This document shows positions 7,721 through 18,543 of a DNA stretch of 64,000 nucleotides, in pieces (the stretch's first letter is position 1; each line of letters starts with the position of its first letter). The notes under the pieces were generated by a model, which made no database searches, was not told where the DNA came from, and saw nothing but the letters and a program-made list of their open reading frames with translations. Where the stretch lies: NCBI GenBank assembly GCA_945874455.1, contig CAMCHO010000001.1, positions 28,918-92,917 of the forward strand, given 5' to 3'. This DNA is from Opitutus sp. GAS368 (GTDB taxonomy: Bacteria; Verrucomicrobiota; Verrucomicrobiia; Opitutales; Opitutaceae). The position numbers and the translations under genes were made by a program.

Positions 7721-10510
7721 ATGCGCCGCACGTTAAACTACCTCTGGATCGGCACCCGCTGGGGCAGCGCGTGCGCCTACGCCTGCACCCTTTGGTCCGT
7801 TTGGCTGGTCCTCGTGTGCTTGCTCGCCGTCCAAACCTACATCGCGAGCCAACACGAATTGGAAGTCCCCTCCTTTTTGCTCCGCTCACTCGAGGAGCGC
7901 CTCGCCGCCTCCGGCGTCCGCGCGACCTTCGGCCGCACCTCGTTTGACCCCACCGGTCGCATCTTGATCGAAAACGCCCGGCTATCCCTCCCCGCCTTCG
8001 CTGAACCCATCATCTCCGCCCGCGCCATTTACGTGCGCCTCGATCCGTGGGCGCTGGCGATCGGGGAATTTGAGCCCCGCGAACTCCGCCTCTCCGGCGC
8101 GAGCCTCGCCATCCCCGCGATGCTCTCGCCCAGCGGCCTCGCCGAGGAAATCCTCCGAGATCTGGATACGACCCTCGTTCCGCACGAGCAATCCCTCGAA
8201 CTCGCGCAACTCTCCGGCCGCGTCGCCGGCATTTCACTCATCGCCCACGGCGCCATTCACCTCCCGCCACGCGACCCCACCCGGGCCGACTCCCTGCCGA
8301 TCGCCGAATTTCTCGTCCGCAACTACCCCGCCATCTCCCGCCAGCTCGTCGCCGTCTCCGCCCAACTCACCGCACTTGACCAGCCCACCCTGCAACTCGA
8401 ACTCGCCCCCTCGGAATCGCGCATCGCCATCGCGCGCGTCACACTCTTCGCCCGCGGCCTGAAACTCACCATCCCCCAACCCGTCCAGGCCCACGGGCTG
8501 CACATCGTCACCAAGATTCCTCTCTTCGGCGACGCTCCCGTGACCGCACGGCTCGATCTCACCGCCGATTCCCTCGCGCTCCCTTTCGGCGCCCACGCGC
8601 TCCAGGTGCACGCCCTCGTCCAGGGCACGCTGCGGCCCAGCCGGCTCCAGTTCCTCCCCCGCGAGCTCGACGTCTCGGCGGATTCACTTTCCGCCGCCGG
8701 TTTCTCCGCTCGATCCGTCGTCGCCAACCTCACGCCCAGGCCTCTCCCGCAACTCACCGCCACCGTCCATGGACTCCTCATGGGGGCTCCGCTTGCCTTT
8801 CAAATCGAGGCTGACCTCGCCGCGCAAACCGCCACCGTGCGCTTCGATGGCACGATCTCGAACACGAACCTCCAGCCCTTGAGTGAACGCATCCGCGTCG
8901 ACGTCCGGAAATATTTTAATTTCGCCACCCTCGATCACGCCGCCGGCGAGGCCCGCCTCAGCCCCGGCTGGAAATTTGAGCACCTCTCCGCCCGCGTCGC
9001 CTTCCACGGCATCAACGCTTACCGCGTCATCCTGGACGAAGGCCGCGCGGTCTTCGCTTTCGATGGCCGCCACTTCCACGCGTCCGAAGTCGCGGTCCGC
9101 ATCGGCGAAAATGTTGCGCACGGTACGTTCGCCCAGGATCTCCTCACCTTCGACTACCGCTTTCTCCTCGAAGGTAGCCTTCGTCCGCTCGCGATCTCCG
9201 GTTGGTTTCGCGATTGGTGGCCCAATTTCTTCCGCCAACTCGAATTTCCCGTGGCCCCACCCGCCGCCAGCGTGGAGGTCGCCGGTCGCTGGGCCGAAGG
9301 ACGCCGTTCAAACGTATTTGTTTTTGCGGACAGCGCGAAACCCGTCATCCGCGGCGGTGCCCTTGATCGCGTGCGTGCGCGCCTCTTCATTCGCCCGGGC
9401 TTCATCGACGCCCCGGATGTTTTCGCCACTCACGCCACCGGCACCGCCCAAGGCTCCTTTTCCTACACCAGCGATCCCGTCACTATGGAGCGACGTTCGC
9501 TCCGCTTTGACGTCGCGTCCTCGCTCGACCCGTCAGTCGCCGTCACGATGCTGGGCCCCTTGGGCGAGTCGATTTTCTCACCCTTTAAATGGTCCGCTCC
9601 GCCGGCCTTGAAGATCATCGGCCAAATCGATGGCCCCGCCGCCCCCGGCGGCGTCCACACGACGTTTCAGATCTCGGGCCGCACGACCGGAGCGTTTCGT
9701 TTCCAAGACTTCCCCCTCGAGGACCTCGTCTTCACCGCCACCACCCAGGATAACGACATCGACCTGACGAGCATGCAGGCCCGTTTCGCCGAGGGCACGC
9801 TCACGGGAAACGCAAAAATCTTCGGACAGGGCCCCGCTCGCCGTATCCGTTTTGACTATACGCTGAAGGACAGCGGCCTCAGTCGTGCGGTCGCCACGTT
9901 GCAAGCCTTCGACGCTCAGAGAAAAGGCCTGCCCGCCCCGCGCCCTGGAAAATTCATGCAGGAAAAAGCCCACGTGCGCCTCGACCTCAGCGCCGCCGCG
10001 GAAGGCAGTTATCAGGACTTGCTCAGCTACCACGGCACCGGTCAGGCCAGCTTGCAGGGCGCTGGCCTCGGCGAAGTGCAACTCCTCGGCCTCCTGTCGG
10101 AGCTCTTCACCTTCACCGCGCTCCGCTTTAACACCGCCCGCACCACCTTCCAAATCGACGGAGCCAAACTCACCTTCCCCGATCTCACCCTCCGCGGAGC
10201 CAATTCAGTCATCGAAGCCCACGGCAACTTCGCCCTCGACCGCCGTGAACTCGACTTCAAGGCCAAGGTCTTTCCGTTTCAGGAAAGCCAAAGCCTGCTC
10301 AAGAACGTCGTGGGCGCCGTGCTCACCCCCTTCTCAAATATTTTTGAGGTGAAGCTCAGCGGTACCCTCGACAAACCGGATTGGTCTTTTGTCGCGAGCC
10401 CGACGAATCTCTTCCGTTCCCTCGCTCCCGCCGACACCGCCCCGACACCCGCTCCACCGCTCGAGCACCCGGCCATCACTCCGTCAGCCTCGGCCCTCCC
10501 GAAACCCTGA
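7721..10510 (+). CDS. AsmA-like C-terminal domain-containing membrane-anchored protein
   Basis: 929 aa, N-terminal TM, long beta-rich region, C-terminal 'LLKNVVGAVLTPFSNIFEVKLSGTLDKPDWSF' typical of AsmA-like proteins. Confidence 0.78.
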   Translation: MRRTLNYLWIGTRWGSACAYACTLWSVWLVLVCLLAVQTYIASQHELEVPSFLLRSLEERLAASGVRATFGRTSFDPTGRILIENARLSLPAFAEPIISARAIYVRLDPWALAIGEFEPRELRLSGASLAIPAMLSPSGLAEEILRDLDTTLVPHEQSLELAQLSGRVAGISLIAHGAIHLPPRDPTRADSLPIAEFLVRNYPAISRQLVAVSAQLTALDQPTLQLELAPSESRIAIARVTLFARGLKLTIPQPVQAHGLHIVTKIPLFGDAPVTARLDLTADSLALPFGAHALQVHALVQGTLRPSRLQFLPRELDVSADSLSAAGFSARSVVANLTPRPLPQLTATVHGLLMGAPLAFQIEADLAAQTATVRFDGTISNTNLQPLSERIRVDVRKYFNFATLDHAAGEARLSPGWKFEHLSARVAFHGINAYRVILDEGRAVFAFDGRHFHASEVAVRIGENVAHGTFAQDLLTFDYRFLLEGSLRPLAISGWFRDWWPNFFRQLEFPVAPPAASVEVAGRWAEGRRSNVFVFADSAKPVIRGGALDRVRARLFIRPGFIDAPDVFATHATGTAQGSFSYTSDPVTMERRSLRFDVASSLDPSVAVTMLGPLGESIFSPFKWSAPPALKIIGQIDGPAAPGGVHTTFQISGRTTGAFRFQDFPLEDLVFTATTQDNDIDLTSMQARFAEGTLTGNAKIFGQGPARRIRFDYTLKDSGLSRAVATLQAFDAQRKGLPAPRPGKFMQEKAHVRLDLSAAAEGSYQDLLSYHGTGQASLQGAGLGEVQLLGLLSELFTFTALRFNTARTTFQIDGAKLTFPDLTLRGANSVIEAHGNFALDRRELDFKAKVFPFQESQSLLKNVVGAVLTPFSNIFEVKLSGTLDKPDWSFVASPTNLFRSLAPADTAPTPAPPLEHPAITPSASALPKP

Positions 10511-10724
10511 CGCGCTCGCATCGGGCAAGGAAAACGCTTGGGCGAGTGCCCCCAACCTTTGTTTTGTGAGGCAAAACACCCCTCCCGAACGGTCACACGT
10601 GTGCCCTCGGTGAAAGCGCCCAAAAAACATCTTCCTCGCTCCGTGCGGATAGCTCCTCACGCTGCCTTCCGGAGCGATTTCTATCGCTCTGCCCACCGCT
10701 CGTTCCTCCCTCTTTCCGCTCCGC

Positions 10725-11363
10725 ATGATCATTGACTGGCTCACGTTTGCTCCCGCCCTTTGCCTCCTCCTCGTTCCCATCGGGCTTTTTCACGGCAAAA
10801 AAATCCGCTTCTGTGACATCTCGCGCGATTGGGAGGGACACCGGTCGGCGATTTTAGCCCTCAGCCTTCACTGGATCGATCTCACCCGCGCCGCGCTCGG
10901 TGGCTGGTTGCTGATCCACGCCCTCACCCACGCTCCCGGCATCGCGGGCTTCATGCGCTACAGCATCCTCGGCATCGAGGGCGCGGTCATGGTCCTCGCG
11001 GTCGGCCTCCAGACCTTCGTCTGCAAGGAAGAGGACTCCGCGCACGCGCCCTTCGCCTTCGTCACCGGCTTGGTCCTCGGCGTCTATCCGCCCATCGTCG
11101 CCGGTTTCTCTATCGCGCTCGCCATCGCCCTAGCGGCCGGCTCACGCGTGCCCGTAGCTTATTTCCCCGCACTCGGCGTTTTGCTGGCGGGGATCGGGTT
11201 TGGGTTCGAGGGCAAGAAAGCGCTCATTCTCCTTGGGCTGGGTACCTGTGCCTTAATTTTACCTTGGCTGTTCACGATAATGTTTCCCCGCGACCTCGTG
11301 TTCAGCTACCGTGCGCGCCAGCGTAGCCTTGATGCAGAAAACGCGCTCCCTCCTCGTCGCTAG
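10725..11363 (+). CDS. Hypothetical polytopic membrane protein
   Basis: MIIDWLTFAPALCLLLVPIGLFHGKKIRFCDISRDW...; multiple hydrophobic helices. Confidence 0.7.
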   Translation: MIIDWLTFAPALCLLLVPIGLFHGKKIRFCDISRDWEGHRSAILALSLHWIDLTRAALGGWLLIHALTHAPGIAGFMRYSILGIEGAVMVLAVGLQTFVCKEEDSAHAPFAFVTGLVLGVYPPIVAGFSIALAIALAAGSRVPVAYFPALGVLLAGIGFGFEGKKALILLGLGTCALILPWLFTIMFPRDLVFSYRARQRSLDAENALPPRR

Positions 11364-11466
11364 CCGAAGTAATTTTCCGGGCATGGCCCCATGGAGAATG
11401 AAGCTTTCCGCCCTTTTTCGTCACTCGAAAGACCCCACGATCGGTTTTAGCGTTGCTTTACTCCCC

Positions 11467-14196
11467 ATGAAAAAGATCCGCCGCGCCGCCCTCGGTTTTA
11501 CCTTCGCCTGCGGCCTCACCGGCGCCACCCACCTCACTTCCGCGCAAGACACCACGCTCCCGCCAGGCGCGCCGCTGCTCCCCGAGTCCGCCCTCCCCGA
11601 CTACGAGCGCTCGCTCGATCACGCAGCGCTGATCCGCGGTTGGAACAAGGCCTCACTCGCCCGCGGGGAAAAAATCTACCAGCTCGTCTGCCACTCCTGC
11701 CACGGCGACCTCAATCTCGCCGGCTCGATCCCCCAAGCGTTGCGTTTCGCCGAGGGCTCATTCGCCCACGGCAGCGATCCGCTCACGATGTATGCGACGC
11801 TCACGCGCGGCTGGCGGCTCATGGCACCGCAGCCGCAGCTCGTGCCACGCGAAAAGTACGACGTTCTCCACTACATCCGCGAAACCTTCCTCGCCGGCCG
11901 CAACCCTTCGCAGTACGTCCCCGTCACCGACGCCTATCTTGCCGGCCTGCCGAAGGGCGACACCACTGGCCCCGCCGCGACGAAGCGCGAACCGTGGCGC
12001 GAGATGGATTACGGCCCGTTCCTCATCGGCACCTTCGAACTCGCTGACGATGCCCGCCGTGCGGCCGCGACGAAGCTGCCCGGCAACGCTCTCGATACGA
12101 TCACGCCCAACGCCAATCTCGCCTACAAGGGCATTGCCGTGCGCCTCGACTCCGGCGCAGGCGGCATCTCCGCGGGCCAAGCGTGGCTCGTCTTCGAACA
12201 CGACACCTTGCGCGTCGCCGGCGCGTGGACCGGCGAGGGCTTCATCGACTGGGAGGGCATCAACTTCAACAGCCGCCACGTCGTCCACCCGCGCACCATC
12301 GGCGATCCGCAATTCGAAACCAGCGACGGCCCCGGCTGGGCCAATCCCGCCACCGGCACCTTCGACGATGCCCGCGTGATCGGTGCTGACGGACGCCGCT
12401 TCGGTCCGCTCCCGCGCGCCTGGTTGCGCTACCGCGGGCTCTACCGCCAGGGAGAGCGCGCCGTGATTTCCTATTCCGTCGGCGATGCCTCCGTGCTCGA
12501 GAGCCACGACCTCGAGACGCTCGCTGGCCAACCCGTCTTCGTCCGCACGCTCAATATCGGAAAATCCTCCCGTGATCTTATCCTGCGCGTCGCCAACGCG
12601 GGCACTGCTGCTGCGCTCTCCGGCCCGCGTTCCCTCGCGCTCACGGCGACCGAGCCCTTCGTCACCCTGCGCGTCCCCGCGTCGACCACGCCGCTCCGCC
12701 TCGCCGTGCACCTCGCAAAATCCGGCACCGACGCTGCGGCCCTCAACGCTCTCGCCGGCCGCGCCGCCGCGCCCCGCGAGCTCACGGCATTCACGCGCGG
12801 CAGCCCCGCGCGCTGGACCGAAAAAATCGAAACACCCATCGTCCGCAGCGCCACGCAGGGCGCGTTTTCCTGGGAACGCTTCACCCTGCCGCAGGCGAAT
12901 CCCTGGCGCGCCCGCATCCGCCCGAGCGGCCTCGACTTCACGCCCGACGGCAAGGCCGCGCTCCTCTGCACCTGGGACGGCGACGTCTGGCGCATCGACG
13001 GTATCGATACGCCCGACGCCACAGCCGTCACCTGGCGCCGCATCGCCTCGGGTTTGTTTCAACCGCTCGGTATCAAACTCCGGGGCGGCGAGATTTTCGT
13101 CACCTGCCGCGATCAGCTCCTCGTCTTGCGCGACCTCAACGGCGACGGCGAGACCGACTTCTACGAAAGCATCAACAGCGACCACCAAGTCACCGATCAT
13201 TTCCACGAATTCGCGATGGGCCTGCAGACCGACGACGCCGGAAATTTCTACTACGCGAAGAGCGCCCGCCACGCCCGTACCGCACTCGTCCCCCAGCACG
13301 GCACCTTGCTCAAGATTTCCGCCGACGGCGCGACGACCCAAATTCTCGCGAACGGTTTCCGCGCCGCCAACGGGGTGTGCCTCAACCCCGATGGCTCGTT
13401 TTTCGTGACCGATCAGGAAGGCCACTGGATGCCGATGAACCGTATCAACCGAATCACGTCACCGAAATTTTTCGGCAACATGTGGAGCGGGGGCGCACCC
13501 GCCGACACCGCCGACACCGCGATGGCCCCGCCGCTCCTCTGGGTGGACAAAGCCATCGACCGTTCGCCCGCCGAGCTACTCTGGATCAACAGCGAGCGCT
13601 GGGGCCCTCTCAACGGCGCGCTCCTCAACCTCTCCTACGGCCAGGGCCGCATCGAAATCGTCCTCGCCGACGGCACCGGCGATTCCGCGCAAGGCGCGCT
13701 CTGCCGCCTGCCGATTCCGGATTTCCCCACCGGCATCATGCGCGGTCGCGTGCATCCTACCAACGGTCAGCTCTACCTCGCCGGCCTCTCCGCGTGGGCC
13801 ACCTCGCAAACCGAGCAGGAGGGCGGCTTCTACCGCCTGCGTCCCACGGGCAGACCTGCCGCCCTGCCCACCGCGTGGCACGTCATCCACGGCGGCATCG
13901 AACTCACCTTCAGCGAGCCGCTATCCATCGCCACCGCCGCCGACGCCAAGCACTACGCCGTGAAAGTCTGGGATCTCAAACGCAGCGCGAACTACGGCAG
14001 CCCACGCGTCAACGCGCATGCACTCACCGTCACGCGCGCCGAAGTCCTCGCCGACCCGCGCAAAATCCGCCTCACGATTCCGAAGCTCGCGCCCGCGCAC
14101 GTCGTCGAAATCACCTGCCGCCTGCGCGACGCGGGCGGCGCCGAAGTGAGCCGAGTGCTCACGGGCACAATCCACCGCGTGCCGGGCGCGCCATAA
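11467..14196 (+). CDS. Secreted c-type cytochrome + DUF6797 + PVC-type beta-propeller protein
   Basis: ATG at 11467 gives signal peptide MKKIRRAALGFTFACGLTGATHLTSAQ; CxxCH motif CHSCHG; 'REPWREMDYGPFLIGTFEL' (DUF6797-like); 'NRINRITSPKFFGNMWSGGAP' propeller region. Confidence 0.82.
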   Translation: MKKIRRAALGFTFACGLTGATHLTSAQDTTLPPGAPLLPESALPDYERSLDHAALIRGWNKASLARGEKIYQLVCHSCHGDLNLAGSIPQALRFAEGSFAHGSDPLTMYATLTRGWRLMAPQPQLVPREKYDVLHYIRETFLAGRNPSQYVPVTDAYLAGLPKGDTTGPAATKREPWREMDYGPFLIGTFELADDARRAAATKLPGNALDTITPNANLAYKGIAVRLDSGAGGISAGQAWLVFEHDTLRVAGAWTGEGFIDWEGINFNSRHVVHPRTIGDPQFETSDGPGWANPATGTFDDARVIGADGRRFGPLPRAWLRYRGLYRQGERAVISYSVGDASVLESHDLETLAGQPVFVRTLNIGKSSRDLILRVANAGTAAALSGPRSLALTATEPFVTLRVPASTTPLRLAVHLAKSGTDAAALNALAGRAAAPRELTAFTRGSPARWTEKIETPIVRSATQGAFSWERFTLPQANPWRARIRPSGLDFTPDGKAALLCTWDGDVWRIDGIDTPDATAVTWRRIASGLFQPLGIKLRGGEIFVTCRDQLLVLRDLNGDGETDFYESINSDHQVTDHFHEFAMGLQTDDAGNFYYAKSARHARTALVPQHGTLLKISADGATTQILANGFRAANGVCLNPDGSFFVTDQEGHWMPMNRINRITSPKFFGNMWSGGAPADTADTAMAPPLLWVDKAIDRSPAELLWINSERWGPLNGALLNLSYGQGRIEIVLADGTGDSAQGALCRLPIPDFPTGIMRGRVHPTNGQLYLAGLSAWATSQTEQEGGFYRLRPTGRPAALPTAWHVIHGGIELTFSEPLSIATAADAKHYAVKVWDLKRSANYGSPRVNAHALTVTRAEVLADPRKIRLTIPKLAPAHVVEITCRLRDAGGAEVSRVLTGTIHRVPGAP

Positions 14197-14611
14197 TCTG
14201 CACAAACGGCTGGCCGCTGCTCGTAAGTACCCCTGTCTCGGGGCGCAACCCCGTGCGACCTCTGAGTATAACGCCCTCCTCCGGCTCCGCGAGGGCAAGC
14301 TTCACTCACGAGCAAGGTCTCCGCTGCGCTCAACCGTGACATCACCCGCATCGTTTGGACGCTCGGCCGCCCCGCCACCGCAGTCGAGGATCACGCGTCT
14401 CCTCCCCACGTCCTTTGAACGCTGGACTTTTCGGTAACCGCGCAACGACGGTCGCCAGCCCGACCGCGAAGTCATCCTATCCTTCGAGCTCGCGCCTTGA
14501 CCTGGCGCGGCCTTGCGCGGCGGCGCGACGGCGCGCGGCGATTCGCAGCGCTCTGGCTCTGCGCTTGGCTCTCGACTGAATTTCTACGGCTTACTAGGTG
14601 TTTTCAATTCT

Positions 14612-16075
14612 ATGAATTCACGTCTGCCCTCAGATCCCGCTACGCTCGGCAGTTGTCCTGCCCTGACGGTCTACCCCAAAATGCGCCCACCGCTCGATCC
14701 CGAGTTTATGCCCGCCGCGCTGTGGCATCGCGCCTACGCGGCCCTCGTGGCGCAGGATGCCGGCGCCCGCCCGTTCGCACTCGTGCTCGTGCGAACGGAT
14801 GGCGCGGTGTTTCGCCATGATAGCCGCGTGTTGTCCGCAGGGCATCCGGCGGCGGCACTCACGCTGATCTATGCGGAGCGGTTGTTAAAATTTCTCCTCT
14901 GGATGAAGGGCGGCCCACAGGTGCTCGTGGCCGGTGCCGACGACTTGGCCGCCGCGCTTGCGAAAATCTACAGCCCGACGGGCGCGCGGGCCTTCGATGA
15001 CGCTTTCATGGGCGCGAAAATCTTTGGCCGCAGGTTTTCAGTCGAGGCCGCCTCCTTCGAAGCGCTGCCGGCGGCGGTCGAGACCAGTGTCGCGATGGGC
15101 CGGCATCTCGAGGGATGCCGCATCGGCTTCGACTTGGGCGGCAGCGATCGGAAGGCGGCGGCGCTCATCGATGGCAAGATCGTGTACTCCGAGGAGATCG
15201 CCTGGGACCCGTATTTCCAGGCGGATCCCCGATATCACATCGAGGGGGTGCACGATTCCTTATTGCGCGCGGCGGCGCATTTGCCGCGCGTCGATGCGAT
15301 CGGCGGCAGCGCGGCGGGGGTGTACGTGAACAACGAGGTGCGCGCAGCATCGCTGTTTCGCGGCGTGCCGGCGGACGCCTTTGAAACACACATCCGCCGG
15401 ATGTTTTTCACCCTACAAGCGCGCTGGGGCGGCGTGCCGTTTGAGGTCGTGAACGACGGCGAAGTCACCGCCCTCGCCGGCGCAATGTCGATGAACGACA
15501 ACGCCGTGCTCGGCGTCGCGATGGGCACGAGCCTGGCCGCGGGCTATGTGACACCCGCGGGCAACATCACGTCGTGGCTGAATGAGCTCGCCTTTGCCCC
15601 CATCGACTACCGACCCGACGCGCCACGCGACGAGTGGTCAGGCGACAGCGGGTGCGGCGCGCAATATTTTTCGCAACAGGGCGTGGGCCGCCTCGCCAAG
15701 CTTGCGGGCTTCGCCTTCCCCCCGACGCTGCCGCTGCCCGAACAATTGCTCGAGGTGCAGCGCGCCATGCAGGCCGGCGACGCACGTGCGCGGGCGATCT
15801 ACGAATCAATCGGGGTTTGCTTCGGGTATGCCATCGCGCACTACGCGGATCTCTACGAGGTGAGGAACCTCCTCGTGCTCGGGCGCGTCACGTCGGGCGA
15901 GGGTGGCGAAATCATCCTAGAACGCGCGACAGCCGTCTTGCGTGCGGAATTTCCGGCCCTGGCAAAATCGATCCAGTTACGAACTCCGGATGAGCACAAC
16001 AAACGCCACGGGCAGGCGACTGCCGCCGCCAGTTTGCCCGCCTTGCGCGCCCTCCCTGCTACCAACGTCACGTGA
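14612..16075 (+). CDS. ROK/hexokinase-like actin-fold protein
   Basis: 'GCRIGFDLGGSDRKAAALIDGKIVYSEEIAWDP' phosphate-1 motif, 'VVNDGEVTALAGAM', 'LGVAMGTSLAAGYV'; ATG at 14612 preferred to upstream start. Confidence 0.75.
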   Translation: MNSRLPSDPATLGSCPALTVYPKMRPPLDPEFMPAALWHRAYAALVAQDAGARPFALVLVRTDGAVFRHDSRVLSAGHPAAALTLIYAERLLKFLLWMKGGPQVLVAGADDLAAALAKIYSPTGARAFDDAFMGAKIFGRRFSVEAASFEALPAAVETSVAMGRHLEGCRIGFDLGGSDRKAAALIDGKIVYSEEIAWDPYFQADPRYHIEGVHDSLLRAAAHLPRVDAIGGSAAGVYVNNEVRAASLFRGVPADAFETHIRRMFFTLQARWGGVPFEVVNDGEVTALAGAMSMNDNAVLGVAMGTSLAAGYVTPAGNITSWLNELAFAPIDYRPDAPRDEWSGDSGCGAQYFSQQGVGRLAKLAGFAFPPTLPLPEQLLEVQRAMQAGDARARAIYESIGVCFGYAIAHYADLYEVRNLLVLGRVTSGEGGEIILERATAVLRAEFPALAKSIQLRTPDEHNKRHGQATAAASLPALRALPATNVT

Positions 16076-16368
16076 GCGTTGGACCCTTCATTGTCGGCCG
16101 CCCTGGATCGTCCGTACGCAGGCGCTCCACCGGGCCCAGCCAGCGCCGTCAACGCTCGCTCCACCGCTGAGCAAATACGTTTCTTCGCGGAGGCGTTCAT
16201 CTGACTGACCACCCGCGTTTTCTCTCTCGTTTGGAGTGATCGGTGAGGTGCGTGGCCGCCTCGTTGCGGGCTCGGGCGCCCTCTTTTCCCTCGAACGGGA
16301 AACCACCTGCTTGCGTAAGCCGTGGCGATGCTTTCCGTTCACTGCTCTCATCCTCTGTCCTGCTCCCT

Positions 16369-17745
16369 ATGAACCCTGCACTCCCTGTATCGAAAATCGC
16401 GCCCGCCGGGTCGCCCCCGCCGAAAAAATCGAATTTAAAGTGGTTCTTGCTCGCCGGAATCGTCCTGTTGATCGGCCTCGGCGTCAGTGCCTACTTCAAG
16501 AAAAAGGCCGCTGGCCAAACCGTTGTCGTCACCACCGAGAAAGCCATTACGAAGACCATCATCCAGATCGTCTCGGCCACCGGAAAGGTGCAACCTGAGG
16601 TCGAGGTCAAAATCGCCCCCGAAGTGTCCGGCGAAGTCGTCAAATTACCTTTCCGCGAAGGTGCAGTCGTCAAAAAGGGTGACCTGCTGCTGAGTATCAA
16701 ACCGGACGTCTATCAAGCCCAAGTCGAACAACAGCAGGCCAGTCTCGTCGCCGCCCGCACCGGTGTCGTCCTCAGCAAGGCGCAACTCCTCAAGTCCAAG
16801 GACGACCTCAAGCGGGCCGAGGATCTTTATAGCAAGAAACTCATCTCGGATTCGGAGATCCTCAGCTCGCGGACCACCCTCGAAGTCGCCCAAGCCAACT
16901 TCGAAAATTCCCAAGCCACGGTGCTCCGCACCGAAGGCGCTCTCAACCAAGTCCGCGACCAACTCACCAAAACCATCGTCTACGCACCGATCGACGGCAA
17001 GGTCAGCTCCCTGAGCACCGAACTCGGCGAACGCGTCGCCGGCACCGGATCCTACGGCGGCGCCGAAGTCATGCGCGTGGCCGACCTGACCAACATGGAG
17101 GTGCGCGTAAACATTAACGAAAACGACATCATTAACGTTAAGGTCGGCGACAAGGCCAAGGTCGCGATCGACGCTTTCCCGGCCCGCAAATTCGACGCGA
17201 TCGTCAAGGAAATCGGCTCAGCCGCCAGAGTGACCGGGATGAATACGCAGGACGAAGTGACCAACTTTCTGGTTAAGATCCGCATTCTCGACAAGGAGGT
17301 GCCCCTGCGCCCGGGCATGAGCGCCAATGCCGAGGTCGAAACCAAGACAGTCGAGAACGTCGTCGCGGTGCCCATCCAAAGCGTCACGGTTCGCGCTAAG
17401 GATTCGAACAAAACGATCGAAGAAGTTTCCAAGGGCCGAGAGCTATCCGCCAACGAGAACAAGGGCGAAGGCTCGGCGGCCGCGATCAACGACAAGCAAC
17501 AAAAGCAGGCTGACAAAAATGACCGGGAAAACCTGCAACGCGTCGTTTTCGTCAAGAACGGCGACACCGTGAAGCTCGCGAAAGTCGAAACTGGCGTGCA
17601 GGATACCACCCACATTGAAATCAAATCTGGCCTCCAGGCCGGTGATGAGGTGGTCAGCGGAAGTTTCGGGGTCATTACCCGCACCTTGAAGGACGGCACG
17701 AAGGTCGGCCTGGACAAGACCAAGAAGAGTCCGGACAAAAAATAA
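16369..17745 (+). CDS. MacA-like periplasmic adaptor (HlyD/RND family)
   Basis: N-terminal TM, '[42 protein letters not shown]', coiled-coil hairpin, barrel-sandwich second half. Confidence 0.88.
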   Translation: MNPALPVSKIAPAGSPPPKKSNLKWFLLAGIVLLIGLGVSAYFKKKAAGQTVVVTTEKAITKTIIQIVSATGKVQPEVEVKIAPEVSGEVVKLPFREGAVVKKGDLLLSIKPDVYQAQVEQQQASLVAARTGVVLSKAQLLKSKDDLKRAEDLYSKKLISDSEILSSRTTLEVAQANFENSQATVLRTEGALNQVRDQLTKTIVYAPIDGKVSSLSTELGERVAGTGSYGGAEVMRVADLTNMEVRVNINENDIINVKVGDKAKVAIDAFPARKFDAIVKEIGSAARVTGMNTQDEVTNFLVKIRILDKEVPLRPGMSANAEVETKTVENVVAVPIQSVTVRAKDSNKTIEEVSKGRELSANENKGEGSAAAINDKQQKQADKNDRENLQRVVFVKNGDTVKLAKVETGVQDTTHIEIKSGLQAGDEVVSGSFGVITRTLKDGTKVGLDKTKKSPDKK

Positions 17746-17765
17746 CCCCGCATCGGCTCGCGCCC

Positions 17766-18530
17766 TTGCTGCACGCCCACCACCCTTTGATGAACGCCAG
17801 CCCCTCCGCCGCCCCACCCCGCGCTCGCTCGATCCGCCCCCCCGGCGCGCTCGTCATCGAGATCGAGGCCGTCACCAAACTCTACAAGATGGGAACGGAG
17901 ATCATTCACGCGCTCCGTGGGGTGAACCTGAAGATCCATCGCAACGAATACCTCGCGATCATGGGCCCGTCGGGCAGCGGGAAATCCACGCTCATGAACA
18001 TGCTCGGCTGCCTCGATACGCCCACCGCAGGGCGCTACGAGTTTGGCCAAAAAAATGTCGCGACGATGGTCGACGACGAGCTCGCCGAAATCCGCAATCG
18101 TGAGATCGGTTTCGTCTTCCAGACCTTTAACCTCCTGCCCCGCTCCAATGCGCTGCACAACGTCGAGCTTCCGCTGATTTACGCCGGCCTCGGCCGCAGC
18201 GACCGCTTGGAAAAAGCCCAACATGCCTTGGAGAACGTCGGCCTCGGGGATCGGCTCCACCATCGGCCGAATGAACTGTCCGGCGGACAACGCCAGCGCG
18301 TCGCCATCGCGCGGGCCCTCGTCAACGATCCCGCGATCATCCTCGCCGACGAGCCCACCGGAAATCTCGATTCCAAAACGGGCGAAGAAATCATGGCTCT
18401 CTTCGAGCAACTCTATGAACAGGGCCAGACGATTATCGTCGTCACCCACGAAGAAGACATCGCCCGCCATGCTCGCCGCATCGTACGTTTGCGCGACGGC
18501 CTGATCGAGAGCGACGCCGCCGTATTGTGA
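17766..18530 (+). CDS. MacB/LolD-type ABC transporter ATP-binding protein
   Basis: [63 protein letters not shown]. Confidence 0.94.
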   Translation: MLHAHHPLMNASPSAAPPRARSIRPPGALVIEIEAVTKLYKMGTEIIHALRGVNLKIHRNEYLAIMGPSGSGKSTLMNMLGCLDTPTAGRYEFGQKNVATMVDDELAEIRNREIGFVFQTFNLLPRSNALHNVELPLIYAGLGRSDRLEKAQHALENVGLGDRLHHRPNELSGGQRQRVAIARALVNDPAIILADEPTGNLDSKTGEEIMALFEQLYEQGQTIIVVTHEEDIARHARRIVRLRDGLIESDAAVL

Positions 18531-18543
18531 GCTGGATTTTCCC

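Noticed and set aside
11758-13425. 555-aa minus-strand ORF antisense to the cytochrome/DUF6797 gene
   Set aside because: Same high-GC antisense artefact; no recognisable domain.
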